Shown in pieces: positions 26,087-39,150 of a stretch of 64,000 nt of DNA; within the stretch, counting starts at the first letter, position 1, and every line of letters starts with the position of its first letter. The translations under genes and the position numbers were made by a program. Origin of the DNA: Serilophus lunatus (taxonomy: Eukaryota; Chordata; Aves; Passeriformes; Eurylaimidae); NCBI GenBank assembly GCA_013399895.1, contig VXBA01003224.1:112313-176312 (forward strand), given 5' to 3'. The notes below the pieces were generated by a model that was not told the DNA's origin, did not search any database, and was given only the letters and a program-made list of their open reading frames with translations.

Positions 26087-29000
26087 GTTGAGCACATTTG
26101 TCATCATTTCCTTTGTTGTGTCTCTTCCATTAAATAGAAGATACCTTTCAGACACTTTCCTGCTGGTTTCCCAGGGTCCACTTTCATTTTGAGATGAAAA
26201 GAGTCCAGTTTGATTATTTTCCTCAGATCTACATATTGATACAGCTCTGCCCTTATTGTACTTTTTACCAGCTCATTCTTGCTAATATGCTGGAACAGAA
26301 TGTCTCATAAATGTTTAATTCCTAACAGAGTAACGGCATAATTTTCATGATATAGAAATGTTCCGCTGACCAACTTATGGGAGTAAAAATGCTAATATGA
26401 CCCTTGGGTCAGTCATGCAGCCATCTTTAATGTAAATTTAATACAGCGATTCCTCTGGAGATGGAAGATGGCAGGCTTACCAGAGCTGCACTGAATCAAG
26501 GTATCAGTATTTAGTAGCCCCTGGTTACTAGGCTACTGTTCACCTCTGAGACTAGAAAAGATGATCACAGAAATGTACTTTCATGTTATCCATCACATAT
26601 ACGACTGTCTATATTGTATGAAGAAAGCTTTTTACAGATTTGATTAAAGGTTTAAAAATAATAAAGGACAGGATGGGAGGAGACAGGGGCAAAGGCAGAA
26701 AATAGTGGATTCCAGCGTCCCTCTCTCTTCTCCAATTGTTGCTCTGTAGAAAAACCACAAAAAACCCCAATCCATCCACTTGGTATCAAATAAAATATCA
26801 TATTTTTCATAAGCTGAATAGATGCCTTGGAAAGCAGCCAATAAGGGAATTTTCCACTTGTGCTGCCTTTGCAGCCTCTTTCAAGCCCACTGTTAAGCAG
26901 CAGGGACACATACACACTTTACTCCCCTTTCTATTATGCAGTTATGACACATTAAGCTCCTTGGAATGGTATTCATATTTTATCAGCTCTCCTAAATTCA
27001 GTTCTTTAGTTCTTTATTTGTAACTTGGTCTTTTTTTCCCTCCTTTCCATTCTGAATAGACTTAGTAAAGAAACAGACCAAAGCAGTTAACGAAAAAAAA
27101 AAAAAACAGACCAAACCCTGCTATGAATTTAATCATACCTTTCAGGTGGAATGTATGTTTTCACTCAGTGTTTAAGAAATCAACTTATCATTCTCTGATC
27201 ATTATTTTCTCTTTTAACACACGGCTTGCCATGGCACCCTCTACAAGTCATATCTCATTTGCTTACATTTAATATAGCATCTTTACTTTGAAGAATAGCA
27301 GATTTTATTCCTTCAAGCATGATATTTAATCTGTGCTTGAGATCTGCCAAACTACAGAGCTTCCTGCACAAGAAAACATTGAGAGTCTACGCAGACCCAT
27401 GCTGATTTGCAAATGCAATGGTACAGGCTTGGCAAAGACTTTATAAAACAGTGCTTATATATTGGTACCCTTGTTTTTAACAGCCTGGAAAACCTGTTTT
27501 GTGCTATTGAGGAAAACATTAATTAATTTGTATGGATACTGCTATCCCATACTGTTGAATGCAATCTGTAATGCCAACAGGAGCTGAATTTACTACCATT
27601 ATTCAACTAACCTGAGCAACTAATCAAAATTAAAGACCCTGCAAGAACACTTTGTGTAGGTGGAGGAATTGGGAACATAGGCACACGACATTTTTGGTGC
27701 CATCTCAGCATGTTTGTTTTGTAAATAAGCTCTGTTTTTCAGAATACAAGAGAAACAGCCATCAGGCATTTTTCCTATTCTGAAATACCAGGCTTACTAC
27801 TCCAGGAAGGTCTGTCCTCAGGAAGCCTTTCTCTCCCAGTTCTGCATCCTACTTCCATCATACTTATTTCTTAGCCTGTGTTTCTACAAGCATGAAAACA
27901 TTTCTCCCTGGACCCCACAGCTCAGCCCTGCCATGACCTGAGCCTATAGCCATGGTCAGCAAGTCTCAAGGCAGACCTGGGTTTTCTGAATTCTGAAGAA
28001 GTGCAGTAGTTCCCAACACAAGTGCCTTGTGTGTGAATGCAGTCAGAAGTGTTGTTTACATCAACTGATAGATGGAGCAACACCTTCACACACCCATGGA
28101 TATCAGCAGAGGACTGAGATTTTGTCAGCTGTTTGGCAAGATTGTGTCATGAGAAAGGTGGGCAGTGGGAGGAACTGAAGATGCTTTCTTTGCTCTATGA
28201 ACAGGATTTTGGTGTTTGCATTATTTGTAAATCTTATATGTCAAGAGAAAAGCCAACATCTCAAAGGTGGAAAAAGGCATGGAAAAAAGGAATGCTAAAA
28301 TCTCAGTCCTTCCTACTTGGAGGAAGCTGCTAAAGTGAAAGTCATGGAATGCTGGTTATCTCTTAGTGGATGAAGGATGAATTGTGTTATATTTGGAAGA
28401 TCAATAGGATTGTACATGAGGCAGATATTACAGTGTCTTCACACCCCCTTTGTAGGGCAGGGCTTCTGTTCTTGTGGAAAGCAGGAGTGAATTGTGATGG
28501 CACCAGAGCTGAGCCCTTATGTATTCTCTCAATATTAAGCACATGCAGAAACCTCAGGGCTGTGTCTCACTGTCTGATGTTTTCTTAAAAAAATATCAGA
28601 GGGAAAAATGAACTATGAAAAGAACTATGTCCAATAAGACAGTCTTTTAAGCAGGACTATTGTTTCACTTTCCTTCTTAGATGCAATGTCTTTCATCAAA
28701 GATTTCAAGAAATTTTAAATAGAAAAAAATTAAACTTGTGTTTTAATGTCATGGATCTGCCTTTGGTTTTAGACAGTATTATAGCATGCTAGTGGACTGC
28801 CATAATATACAACTTTAATTTCTTTACAACACAATGGTCAAAGAAATTATGCTCTTTCAGTGTAGTCCACCAAAAATATTCCCTTGAGACCTCTTCTCTC
28901 AGTGTGATCCCTCAGTGCTGGGAATTTCTCAGGGCCTTTGCGTCTGCAAAATATGCTGCTAACATTTTCTCACTTTAAGCACAGAAAAGTGCAGGTGCAA

Positions 29001-30149
29001 GAAGACGGAGAACTAAGGCCTTCAGCTTATAGAAATAAAAGGAAATGTGGTTTCTCTCTGAGGCAGATTTTGACCTTGGATGGATCCGTTGATTGAATTA
29101 AAACTTGCCTATATATTTCTAAACTTTCAGTTCATTGTTCTTGAACTCTGAGTTTTAGGAAGTAGTTGTGAGAAGGGGGTTTGAAGGATATCAACTCATT
29201 TAGGTGCAAAAGTTCATAACCTCTTACAGCAATCTTTTCTTTTTATCCTTGCCAGACAGTTTCTGCTGTAAATGGCAAGCAGAGCTGAAGATGACTTTGA
29301 AGCATTCGAGGAGATAATGCTAAAGTGCACTTGTGCCTGTATTATTTTGCTATTTTTTGCTACTGCTTTTTATAGATTAACAACTGCAATATCTTTTGCT
29401 TAATAACAAGGTAAAAAAAAAATAATTGTGTACAGTGTGCCTGCCTGCTTAGTACACTTAAGATAGACAAAACCAAATGAATAAGCAGGTGTAAATGAAA
29501 CTTGAAGCCATGACCATTGTGTTAGACTCCATCACAACAGAACAAGCTGAGATCTTTAATTTCTCAGAATGGGAAGTCTGGTGAATACCGCCATGTTTGC
29601 ATATGTGTGAGAGTAATTTCAGGAAGAGAAGCTGACCGCTTAGATATTTCTACACTAATTTGCAAGATTTTCTCACCATCCTCTGTCATGTGGAGTACCA
29701 AAATTTCAATGAACTTCATAGCTGATGTAAATCCATGGATATTCTTCTGAAATCAGTTAAATTTCTCAAAATTGTCACCATTGTAGCTAGGAACAGAACT
29801 TGGCACTTTCCTGGTTTTGCTAGGAAATATAAAATGTCAACTAGCTATTCAAAAAATATCAAAGTTTGTAGGAATTTTTGGTTTTTGAAAACAACTTCTT
29901 TCTTTTCAGTGAATTTTTCTATTATTTCAGCCAGAGCTCTTAAAGGAATCTGTAGAAATAGAGAAGAGGATATGGATCTGAGCTACTGGCCTCTTTAATA
30001 TGGGATCAAGATTTGTTAAAGTCACTCTAGTTTGTGAGTTGGGATCAAACACATAGTGAGTGTAGCAAATTTAGGGAAAATGCTTTAATTGCTCAATGGT
30101 GTGACGATATAATTTTGTGAAATAAAATGACCTCTCTCAGACATACTAC

Positions 30150-30495
30150 TGTGGCTACCCGGGTCCCCCCAAAGACACACGACCACACAGATGTAATGTC
30201 AAAGGAGAAATCAGTTTATTGTTTACAAGAATACCTTTTTATAGCCTACATGTAGTTTATACTTTTCTAACCACAATTGATAGCTAAGGCTTTCAGCACA
30301 GGACAGCTCAAGTGTCAACATCCACTGAGAAGCAATTCTCATGTCGCTTCTCTCTTGTCCAATCAGACACTGCTGTGTTGTACAAGCATCTTCCTTACAT
30401 GGCATGGGCAGTCCTTTCACTTTCAGTTCAGCTCCTTCTTCAGCTCCTGGGTCCTAAATTCCACCTGCCGTCTGCATCACTGGCATTTCCCTACA
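30150..30495 (-). mobile_element. Solo LTR G, ERVK/alpharetrovirus-like (antisense)
   Basis: A 346-bp block reads on the minus strand from TGTAGGGAAATGCC to GGGTAGCCACA, giving TG...CA ends. It is flanked by the 7-bp match ATACTAC (30143-30149 and 30496-30502); a 6-bp duplication plus a chance base is also possible. On the minus strand a TATA box CTATAAAAAGG is at 30244-30234, and a polyadenylation signal AATAAA at 30220-30215, leaving a short R and a U5 of roughly 60 bp. The size and the close TATA-AATAAA spacing match avian alpharetrovirus and ERVK LTRs. No internal retroviral sequence remains. The open frame inside it is a chance frame. Confidence 0.85.
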
Positions 30496-30502
30496 ATACT
30501 AC

Positions 30503-32557
30503 ATAAGCATCTTGATCAACCATTAAGCTTCTGTATTTTAAAAGTAGGATGAGCTACAAAGAGCTATTGGGGCCAGCCAAAGTGATCATTGTATGCAATT
30601 GCCCCTGTTTTACATGTGCATTGTGATTAACATGTGTGAAATGTCTGAGTTGAAGTGACCTAGTGTGAAGTAAAGTGGCCACAGCTCTGAATGTCATGTA
30701 GTGTTGGACCTTGATAATTATTTATTACTGCAGACTCAGGAGTGTGCTGGAATGGAGGGATAATGACAGAAATAACAGAGGTATGACTCTGAGCCTCCTG
30801 TTAAGAGTAAGAAAATGTTGGATAAAAATGTGTCATTTTGATATGTGAGGTTATTTTGCTGAGGAGAAGAACTGCATAATGAACAAAAAATAATCCTTGA
30901 ATGCAATTATTTGATTGTTAAAACTACCTTTTTTTTTTATAAGAAATACAACTTAAACAATTTTAGCAAGCAGTCTTCCCTGATAAGTGGAGACAGAATC
31001 CATGAAGTATTTCTGTAAGTTTAAATAGAGATTTAAGTAATTTTAAAATCTTTACAGATTCCAAAGCTATGTTATACAGGATTATTACAGAGCTCATTAA
31101 TACAGATAGAATTGGTCTCAAGTTGCAAGACTGAAGCCTGAGGCTTTGTTTCAAATAACCTTAAATGTATGTTTAAGCTGACAGTAAAAAAATGTGCCTG
31201 ACCTTTGGCAGGAAATTTTGTTTTGGTGCCTTTGTTTTACTATCCTGAACTAAATCCTTTCCCTTTTTAATGCAGTCTATTGCACATCATTTCACACAGG
31301 TAGTAATTATAACTGAAAACTAAGTTGATAAAAAACCCCAACCCAGTGTGTTTATGATTTACATATTGTTTATTCTCATATACTTCTCTAAACTGGTTTG
31401 TAAACAGCTTGTAGAAGGGAGCCTAGAGGATTTAAAAAAACAAAATAAGAGGATTGAAGGTGTCAGCTAAAATTGTCAAAGCAAAGGATTGTTCTTCAAC
31501 AAGAAACTTTTTAAAATAAAAATCAGAATGTAAGGCAAATATGTAAACAAGAAGAGGAAGAAAATAGCCTGAGTGGAGCTCTATGGTGTTGCAGCAAGAC
31601 TGGGTTATGATGATTATCTTCTTTAAATCAAGATTAGCAATGTCCATGTTGCAAAGGAGAAATAATCATACTGAGAACACACATCCCTCAAAGAAGAGAC
31701 CAGGAAAGGGAGAAGAGAGACAATCAGAAGAGGAATTGGAAGATGGGAACTAAAAAAACTTGTTTCCTTGAGGAGAGAACCGCCAACAGTGTTGAAAGCC
31801 AACACAGAGTTCAAGAAAAATGAACATGGAAGCAGGAGTACGGGAAATATCTTCACGGAAAAAGTGAACAAATTAATTTCATTTTGAATGAGCATTCACT
31901 TGAAAGAAAGCTCTTGAAAAACAACAAACATTTTTACAGGTTTAGGCATGAGTTTCTGACATCTAGCTGAGTCATTTAAGTATTCCAAGTAGAAATAGTG
32001 AAAGACTGAATACTTATCTCTTGAAAATAATACATAAATCCTTCTTCATTGGTAACTGGTTTAGTATGAAATCAAAAATTTACTAAGTAAAATTTCTCTT
32101 TAACATAGATGATCTAACATTGACTTAAACTACGTATGTTCAAGTCCAATAAGAGTGATTGCTTCCCTGCTTTGCTACTTTTATACTCCTCGACTTAACA
32201 AAATGTCTTATACACGTTTTCCTACCAAGCCAAGCCTTAAAAATTAAATCAACTTCTTATATGAAATGAAATCATATCAACTTACTGACTGAGGTTAGTT
32301 TAGTATCACATTATCTTCATGCTGGGCCAAGAATATATCAGTTTGATTCAGTACACATCCCTTGCAAGAAAGAAAAAAATGTACCTTTGTTAACCCTGTC
32401 TATGAACAAAAGCCCTTTTCTTTTTTCTCTGATGGTACAATTAGGAAATTGTTCAAGGCAATTATACAATCTAAATATTACCAAGTCCTGTTACTATTCC
32501 TGGAGACTAAAAAGTAAAAAAACAAACATACAAACTCACTCTCCTCTCCGTCTCACA

Positions 32558-32588
<31 letters not shown>

Positions 32589-33268
32589 CCCAAAAACCAA
32601 CAAAACCTCAACAACAAAAAAGAAAGTAAAAGGAAAAGCTAATTTTTTGCTCAGGTTGTGTGGTTGCCTTCACATCACTGTGTTAATTATCGCAACTTTT
32701 CTAAACATTCCCCCTGCCTTCCCACAGCCCATCTTTTTCCTAGTGAGAATTTACACATATATGTCCTCCTAAGTGAATTTGCACACCTGAGAAAGGCCTA
32801 GAATTCTTGTGCTTCACCTCATATCTATCCTTACACCACGTTCCCGTTGGACTGAGGAATCTCAGCACCTATTATTGCTACTCAAAATGATTTTTTCAAT
32901 GTTCTAAGACAAACTACCAAGAGTTTTATGTGGTTAAGACAAGCTATTAAATCCTAACCAAGATATTATTTTATAAAATATGCTTCCTTTTAATTTCTTC
33001 ATCAGTTTTGACTTAAAAGCAGTTGGCTATTTTAGCTGCAGACTTGTCATACTTCTGTACCTCAATTTTAAAAACATAGTGGTTAGAATAAAGTTTTGAC
33101 AGTTAGTTATAAATACTGGATGTTAAGGTTATGTTATTGTTCTGGGATAATAATAACCAGGTAAACCAGTAATTATATTTATTCGGGTGTCTATGATCAT
33201 AGACATGCTATATGCTTTGGAAAAAAACATTTTTCAAACAGGTTAAAACATCTTTGAAGATTTTTTAA
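30503..33268. other. Unassigned sequence between LTRs G and E
   Basis: AT-rich sequence without a recognisable gene. It contains an A-rich low-complexity stretch at 32556-32638. Confidence 0.5.
32556..32638. repeat. A-rich low-complexity tract
   Basis: Mostly A with scattered G and C, in (A)nG and CAAAA-type units. The 80-codon open frame running through it is low complexity and not a gene. Confidence 0.85.
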
Positions 33269-33361
33269 ATCAGTGTACTGGTTTGAGGGGTCTGGGATCG
33301 TGGAGGGTCAAAGGGGCCATGGGGCTTGTGGGCATTCTTGGATTTTGGGAGGGGGAAGAAT

Positions 33362-33382
33362 GTAAGTAACCCCACTTACCTG
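33362..33382. promoter_or_regulatory. Back-to-back splice-donor consensus in LTR E
   Basis: On the plus strand, GTAAGT is at 33362-33367. Twelve bases on, CACTTACCTG (33373-33382) reads CAG|GTAAGTG on the minus strand, a perfect vertebrate donor. Element F keeps the minus-strand donor exactly (56309-56318). Splicing use is unproven. Confidence 0.35.
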
Positions 33383-33633
33383 AATTAAAATTCAATTTTC
33401 CTCAAAAGCCGTTTCGGGAAGGGGGCTTGCCCCTGGCCGGGACTGGGAGGGGGGAGGGGCCCTTGCTTCAGCTGCTCTCCCGGGGTTTGGTGGGGGCCGG
33501 AGTGGAGACGGGACCGGGGCCGGGGCCAGGCGGCGGCTCATCGCCCCGGGCTCCCTGGGAGCACAGGGGCCTGCTCTCCCTGTACCCGCGGGGGCCGGGA
33601 CGGAGCGGGGCCTGCGCCAGTCCCGGTACCCCC

Positions 33634-34042
33634 NNNNNNNNNNNNNNNNNNNNNNNNNNNNNNNNNNNNNNNNNNNNNNNNNNNNNNNNNNNNNNNNNNN
33701 NNNNNNNNNNNNNNNNNNNNNNNNNNNNNNNNNNNNNNNNNNNNNNNNNNNNNNNNNNNNNNNNNNNNNNNNNNNNNNNNNNNNNNNNNNNNNNNNNNNN
33801 NNNNNNNNNNNNNNNNNNNNNNNNNNNNNNNNNNNNNNNNNNNNNNNNNNNNNNNNNNNNNNNNNNNNNNNNNNNNNNNNNNNNNNNNNNNNNNNNNNNN
33901 NNNNNNNNNNNNNNNNNNNNNNNNNNNNNNNNNNNNNNNNNNNNNNNNNNNNNNNNNNNNNNNNNNNNNNNNNNNNNNNNNNNNNNNNNNNNNNNNNNNN
34001 NNNNNNNNNNNNNNNNNNNNNNNNNNNNNNNNNNNNNNNNNN
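33634..34042. other. Assembly gap, 409 N, inside LTR E
   Basis: An unresolved run in the GC-rich U3 of element E. The distance across it between shared anchors (33534 to 34043, 509 bp) is almost the same as in F (56508 to 57013, 505 bp). The estimated size is therefore plausible, and the missing sequence is probably only LTR. Confidence 0.95.
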
Positions 34043-34204
34043 GAGAAGGCTTAAAAGTCGAGGCACAGCCCCACTCCGCTCTTCTTTTTTTTTGGCTGCC
34101 GCTGGGAGGAGAAGGATCAGGGCCCCGGTCTCCAGCGCCCACAGGCCCCGTGGCAGGATTCTACCCATATTTCTCTCAACCCGGGAGCCATTTCCAGCTT
34201 GCTA

Positions 34205-34266
34205 GTAAGCATCCTTCGGAAAGGTGGTGGGAGGGAATCGTTTACATTTCTTTTTGTGTTTTTCAG
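34205..34266 (+). other. Intron-like module in LTR E
   Basis: A GTAAGC donor-like word at 34205 and TGTGTTTTTCAG ending at 34266 bound 62 nt, at the position matching the modules in A-D. Element F lacks this part. Confidence 0.3.
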
Positions 34267-37200
34267 AGAGNTTTCTTTTTTTTGTTTTTTCACTTTTTGT
34301 GTGTTTTTTTGTCCTTATGTGTTGGGGGTCCCTCAGTGTAATTCTGGGGTCTCCTGGTGGTTACCCCTACCTCTCTAATTCAAATCCCATGTAATAAATT
34401 GTTCACCTGCTACAACTCTATTCACTTCTCCGTCACTTTCATTGAACCTGCCCCCTGAATGCTAAAAGGTGGAGTAAACCACCACAGTCAGCTAAAATTG
34501 CACCTTTTTATTTATTACATTTATTGCAGTCTTTATATTGAAGCCTGTGCACATATTCTTACTGCAGATATTATTCTCATGAGGCAAGGAGCAAAGCCAA
34601 ATGACTTTCTCTGCATCTACTAGAAAATGAGACCATTTAGGACACTGGTGTAGTTGCCATTACAATCATGTTTTAGGATATTATGAGTACCTCCTTTTAA
34701 TTATATGCTTGGCAAAGTTACTATTGTTTTATGCAATTTGGAGTATTGTTTTTTTCATCTCAGAGAACTGATGCAGATTCTGTACAAGGACTTAAGTATT
34801 TGTTATTAGAATAGCAGTGCTTCAAATCTTCAAGGTGCATAGTACACTCTCATTGTAGTCAGCTAGTAGCATCATCACATTTTCCTCTCTGTAGCTGCCA
34901 CTAAATGATCTTCTTTCATGTTGTGGTAATTCTATTTATTGCTTGTTATGCAGAAACTTTGTTTTTTTTGTTGTTGTTTTTTTGTGTTTTGTTTTTTTTT
35001 TTCCTTCTAGTTGAATCTCATTCCATTTTTGGGATGCAGATTCAAGCTCATTATTCCTTTCTTTAAGGTACTCAGAATCTCTGTATTGATGGTGCTTTTC
35101 AATTATGAATCATCAGGAATTTAATTAGAATTCTCAAGGCTTTCTGTAGGTCATTATGGGAAATGTGGAATAAGATATTTAAAACTGCTTTGGGTGGAAA
35201 AATCTGAGCTTTCCTGAAGAGTTTCAGAGTAACAGTAGGCACTCTTTTCTTCATACTGACATCAAACAAGCTTCTAGGAATTCAGTTTTTGTCAGATTTT
35301 AGACTCAAAGAGATTGCTTTGGAACTCACACTCAAGTAATTGCTGTGCTTAGTAAACATTAGCTGCGCCATACTGTTTAAGCAGGGGTTGACTCCTATTT
35401 GTTGAAAGATCTTAGTGACCATGAAGTCATAGACTTATATTTGTGTAGCTCTCACTTGAGTGATAAATCAATCTCCTCCACCTTTTTTATGTTTTTTTTT
35501 TTTTTTTTAAATTATAATCCACATTCATTTTACAGAACATTTAGCTGTGACTAAATCCTAATTCTTCATTTTCCAAGACTTACCATCTGCTTCAGAATAC
35601 ATATCCAAGCATGAAGATTTTTGGATATAAAATTACGTCATTTTGAGGTCTTGCTCAGCCATACTTTTAGGTTATTTCATTCTTCCATTAGGGGAAAAAA
35701 TAAAAAAGGAAAAAATAAAAAACATCTTTATTGTGTGTTTATAGAAACACATTCTGTCCTACCCCATGCAGATATGAAGGAATGAGCTCATTGCATTTTC
35801 AAGATTTTGGTGAACAGGGCTTTTCTGTGTGGAGATGATGAAAGCAAGCCAAGAAATAAAACAGTTTTTCAGTTTTTTAAATTTGATGACAGTGCCTTAC
35901 TTGCAGAAAAAAAGAGAAGTATTCCTTATGTTTATAGCAATATATGAAAATTAGTGTATTCCAATATAATATCTGGGATCACCTCTGGATGGCTTGGGGG
36001 CCAGATAGCTGTGAAAGGTATGCTTTTGCTATTAAAGCACTCAGAGCTAAACACAATGAGAAGCTGTTAAAGATATGCACAAGTGAGTCAAGGAAGAGAC
36101 AAATACTACTTCCTTAATACCTTTGAAAACACTGAGTTGTGATGAATATTTAAAGGTTCATTGTTTCGAAGCAGATTTCCTGTTGTTGAAAATGGGCTTC
36201 AACAAATTTAGTGTATTTAATCATACAGTTATCAGTAGTGTTCAGCTGCCTAGAGACTTGGAGAACAGGTTTTTATTGTTGATTGTGGGTGTTTATGGCA
36301 TTGCATTTTAAAATTTTCAGCAGAGGTGTAACCACATGTGATAGAAAGTGGAAACTTGAAAATAAAAGGAAGGGTGGAAAAAAGGTCCATTGTTAGTAAC
36401 TACTGTGTAAACTGAATTATAATTTTTAAAAACAGTTATTTTCTGTGCAAGCTATCTTTCCTTGCAAATTATAGTGGAACACGTTAATTTGTTTCATGGG
36501 GATTCAGTAACAGAGCTCATCAAATGATGTATGCTGGAGATAGAGGGGAAGAGAGAAAAGTTTGCTCATAGTGATAAGATGACCTACCTGTCTGCCTTTC
36601 ACCGAAGTTGAGTCATCTGGAAGTAGAACTCAGGGAGGAAAAAAAAATAAAAAATGAGATTCATTAAGAATAATATTCCCAACCGTGGCATGCTACATGG
36701 AAATGCAATCACAGAAGAAGATCTCTGGGAACAACAAGTGAGGCCTTTGGAGAAGAAATAAAGAAGGAATAAATATAAAGATTTTTTTTATGATTAATGA
36801 AAGGGAGCAGCAGAAATATACTCAGGAAAAAAACCAGTATGGAAGAAGATCCCAAATGTTGCTTTTACAGGGTGTTTTTTGGTGAATCTCTGTGTCTTCA
36901 GGCAGAGGGAATGTTACAAACTCTTGCACAATGGTAGAGTTTGCATGCAAAAGACAGCTCCTTCTAATGTGGATGTGGAAAAGCATTTCCCTCATGAAAG
37001 GAAGAGTGGAGGAAATAAAACATAAGGAGTTTACTATATATGTGTCTCTCTATCCATATTTATTTCATTCATAAATATGCACAAATGTAATGCAAAGATG
37101 GAACGCGTAATTATTCTAGATGAAGTTTACAACAAATATAGACTTTCTAAGATCTATGAAAATCTACATTTTAAAACTGGTTAGAAATATTTCAGGAGAA

Positions 37201-39068
37201 ATTGATGTATTTCTCTGGTCACTGTATTTGACTGAAATATAATTGGAACGTAGGGTTCTAAGAAAAGCAAGAAACACGGACAAGGGAGAAGATGTTGCAA
37301 TAGCCAAAAGTGTAGCCGAAAATCAACATCTGAATCTGTACAGAATGATGCAGGTTGATACGAATGGCTAAAGAAAAAAAAAAGACTGTTCCTCTAGAAA
37401 AATAAGAGAAGACTTATAAATAATTGTTTCCTTTAGGTACAACCAGCTCTGAAGAAGGATTTTAAGACAGGTCTTGTAGCAGTTTTATTGACCTGAGAGA
37501 CATAAGAATTAAGAAGTGTCTGGGGAGCCACGTACATATAAAAAAACCCACGGGTCCGTTTCCTGCCAAACTTCTAGGAAGGGTTAGAAGCAATTTCAAT
37601 TTCAGGAGAAAAGTCATTGGTCATTCTGGGCAACACTTTAAAAGGTAATTTTTTTTTAGCATCACATATAGTCACTAGTTTTGTGTAGTGTCTATGTGTA
37701 AAAGGTTTGAATCATCAAGACAAACACTCTTGGAGGTGTTTTGGGTGGATTGTGATTTGCCCTTTTATTTAAGACCTGTGAGGTCTGTGAATCCTATATT
37801 TTTCTTCCTCTCCTGTCAAAATAACAAATTTTTTGCTTTTCTACTTCTGTTTTACTCCTGAGACTAGTGAGGCTCTCTCCAGAGAACCACTGGATCTTAA
37901 TGGAAGTGAACTGTGGCCTGCACGTCTAAGAGGCATTTTTGCTAAAATAAAAAATATCAGAATTTTTGGGCCAGTGAAAAACAATATTCAGCCAGTAGCA
38001 GTACTCTGTCTCAATTGTTCTTATTTACTGATCAGAGAGTACCACACCATGCAAATTACAGCACTTTTGGCTCTCTGCTGGTGACTACATTCATTCCTTT
38101 CAAATATTTCCCAGAGCATATGCTTTCCATTTTTACAGATTTGCTTGGTGGCTCCTTTTCTGGATTTTAATTAATGATGCTGGTACTCTCTTTCGGAGCA
38201 CTTAGGGATACTTTTAGAACTCTGTGAATTTTACCAATAGGGCTAGCACTTTATCTAGACGGATTTTTTTTGCGTTTTTATTTAGAAAAGTACATGAGTT
38301 TGCTCAGTTCCATAGTATAATTCAAAAATATTGGGATGCAAAACTTACTTCTGTGATAACAAAATACTACTTCTCTCTTTTCAGTGATGACAGAAAGGGG
38401 ATGGTTAGTGACACAATGTCATGCTCTAACCAGATCTATGCCAGGCTGCATTTATCTCTGCTTTCTCAGGGACAGCAACCTAATACAGTCAGGCTTCCTA
38501 GTTGCTCTCTGAGTATTTAGGACTGCATTTTCAACTGGAAACCATGCAAGCTAAATATCTGTCATTTTGAGGGATCATTCTTGTTTAACAGGAGCCAGTC
38601 ATTAAGTATTTTCAGAGGGCATTACTACCCAGTGAAGATAGCAGATTTCTGTAAGGGGAACAGAGAGGAGGAGGGAAGAGAGCCCACTTCACCTGTATAA
38701 TACCCACCAGAATAGATCCTTCCAGATGTTTTCAGGTTAAGAGTAGTAACTTTGAATAATCCTTCTAGAAGTTCAAGGAATGTTTTTCCAGAAGAAAGTT
38801 TCCAGAAGAATTCAAAAACAATTTGTGATTTGGGTAGATACAGAAGCTTTGTGGAATACCTGTTTTTGCTCTGCCCCGTGATTGGTAGCATTCCCAATTT
38901 TTTACAGTTATGTTAAATTTGTTAAAAAGACACAACGGGAACTGTTGTCCACATTACCAGAAATGTGCTAAGTTGATCAGTCTTGGAGACAAAATTTCCT
39001 TTAAGTGTCATTATTGCCTAAAATTGCTCTTGTTCTGATCAGAATAGCTTCCCAAATTCAAGGATAGT

Positions 39069-39150
39069 TAAAACAAAACAAATAAACAAACACCACTCAA
39101 AAAAGAACTCAGAAAAAAACAAAAAAACCCAAACCCCCACAAAACAAACA
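39069..39150. repeat. A/C-rich low-complexity tract
   Basis: CAAA-type units and A-runs. I could not identify a retrotransposon body on either side that it would terminate. Confidence 0.85.

Larger units (their letters stand above)
17344..30142. other. Unassigned AT-rich sequence, no gene seen
   Basis: About 12.8 kb with no exon, RNA gene or dispersed repeat that I can support. Contents worth recording: a perfect 11-bp hairpin at 18741-18769, a pyrimidine tract at 25407-25433, and a G-run cluster at 26062-26086. 19731-19930 and 22567-22767 hold short open frames without any family signature. Confidence 0.5.
33274..34486 (+). mobile_element. Solo LTR element E (same subfamily as F), with internal gap
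   Basis: The element starts TGTACTGGTTTGAGGGG and ends GGAGTAAACCACCACA. The reverse complement of the end is TGTGGTGGTTTACTCC, so the termini form an imperfect inverted repeat. Flanks are ATCAG (33269-33273) and GTCAG (34487-34491), a 5-bp duplication with one transition. Further marks are TTAAAAGTC (TATA-like) near 34052, AATAAA at 34393-34398, and the group's U5 words CCGTCAC and TGCCCCCTGAATGCTAAAA. Alignment by eye with F covers both sides of the gap. The 409-N gap (33634-34042) lies wholly in the GC-rich U3. One further N is at 34271. Confidence 0.82.

Noticed and set aside
33392..34341. Open frames spanning the gap in LTR E
   Set aside because: Most of each frame is N, and the rest is LTR sequence.
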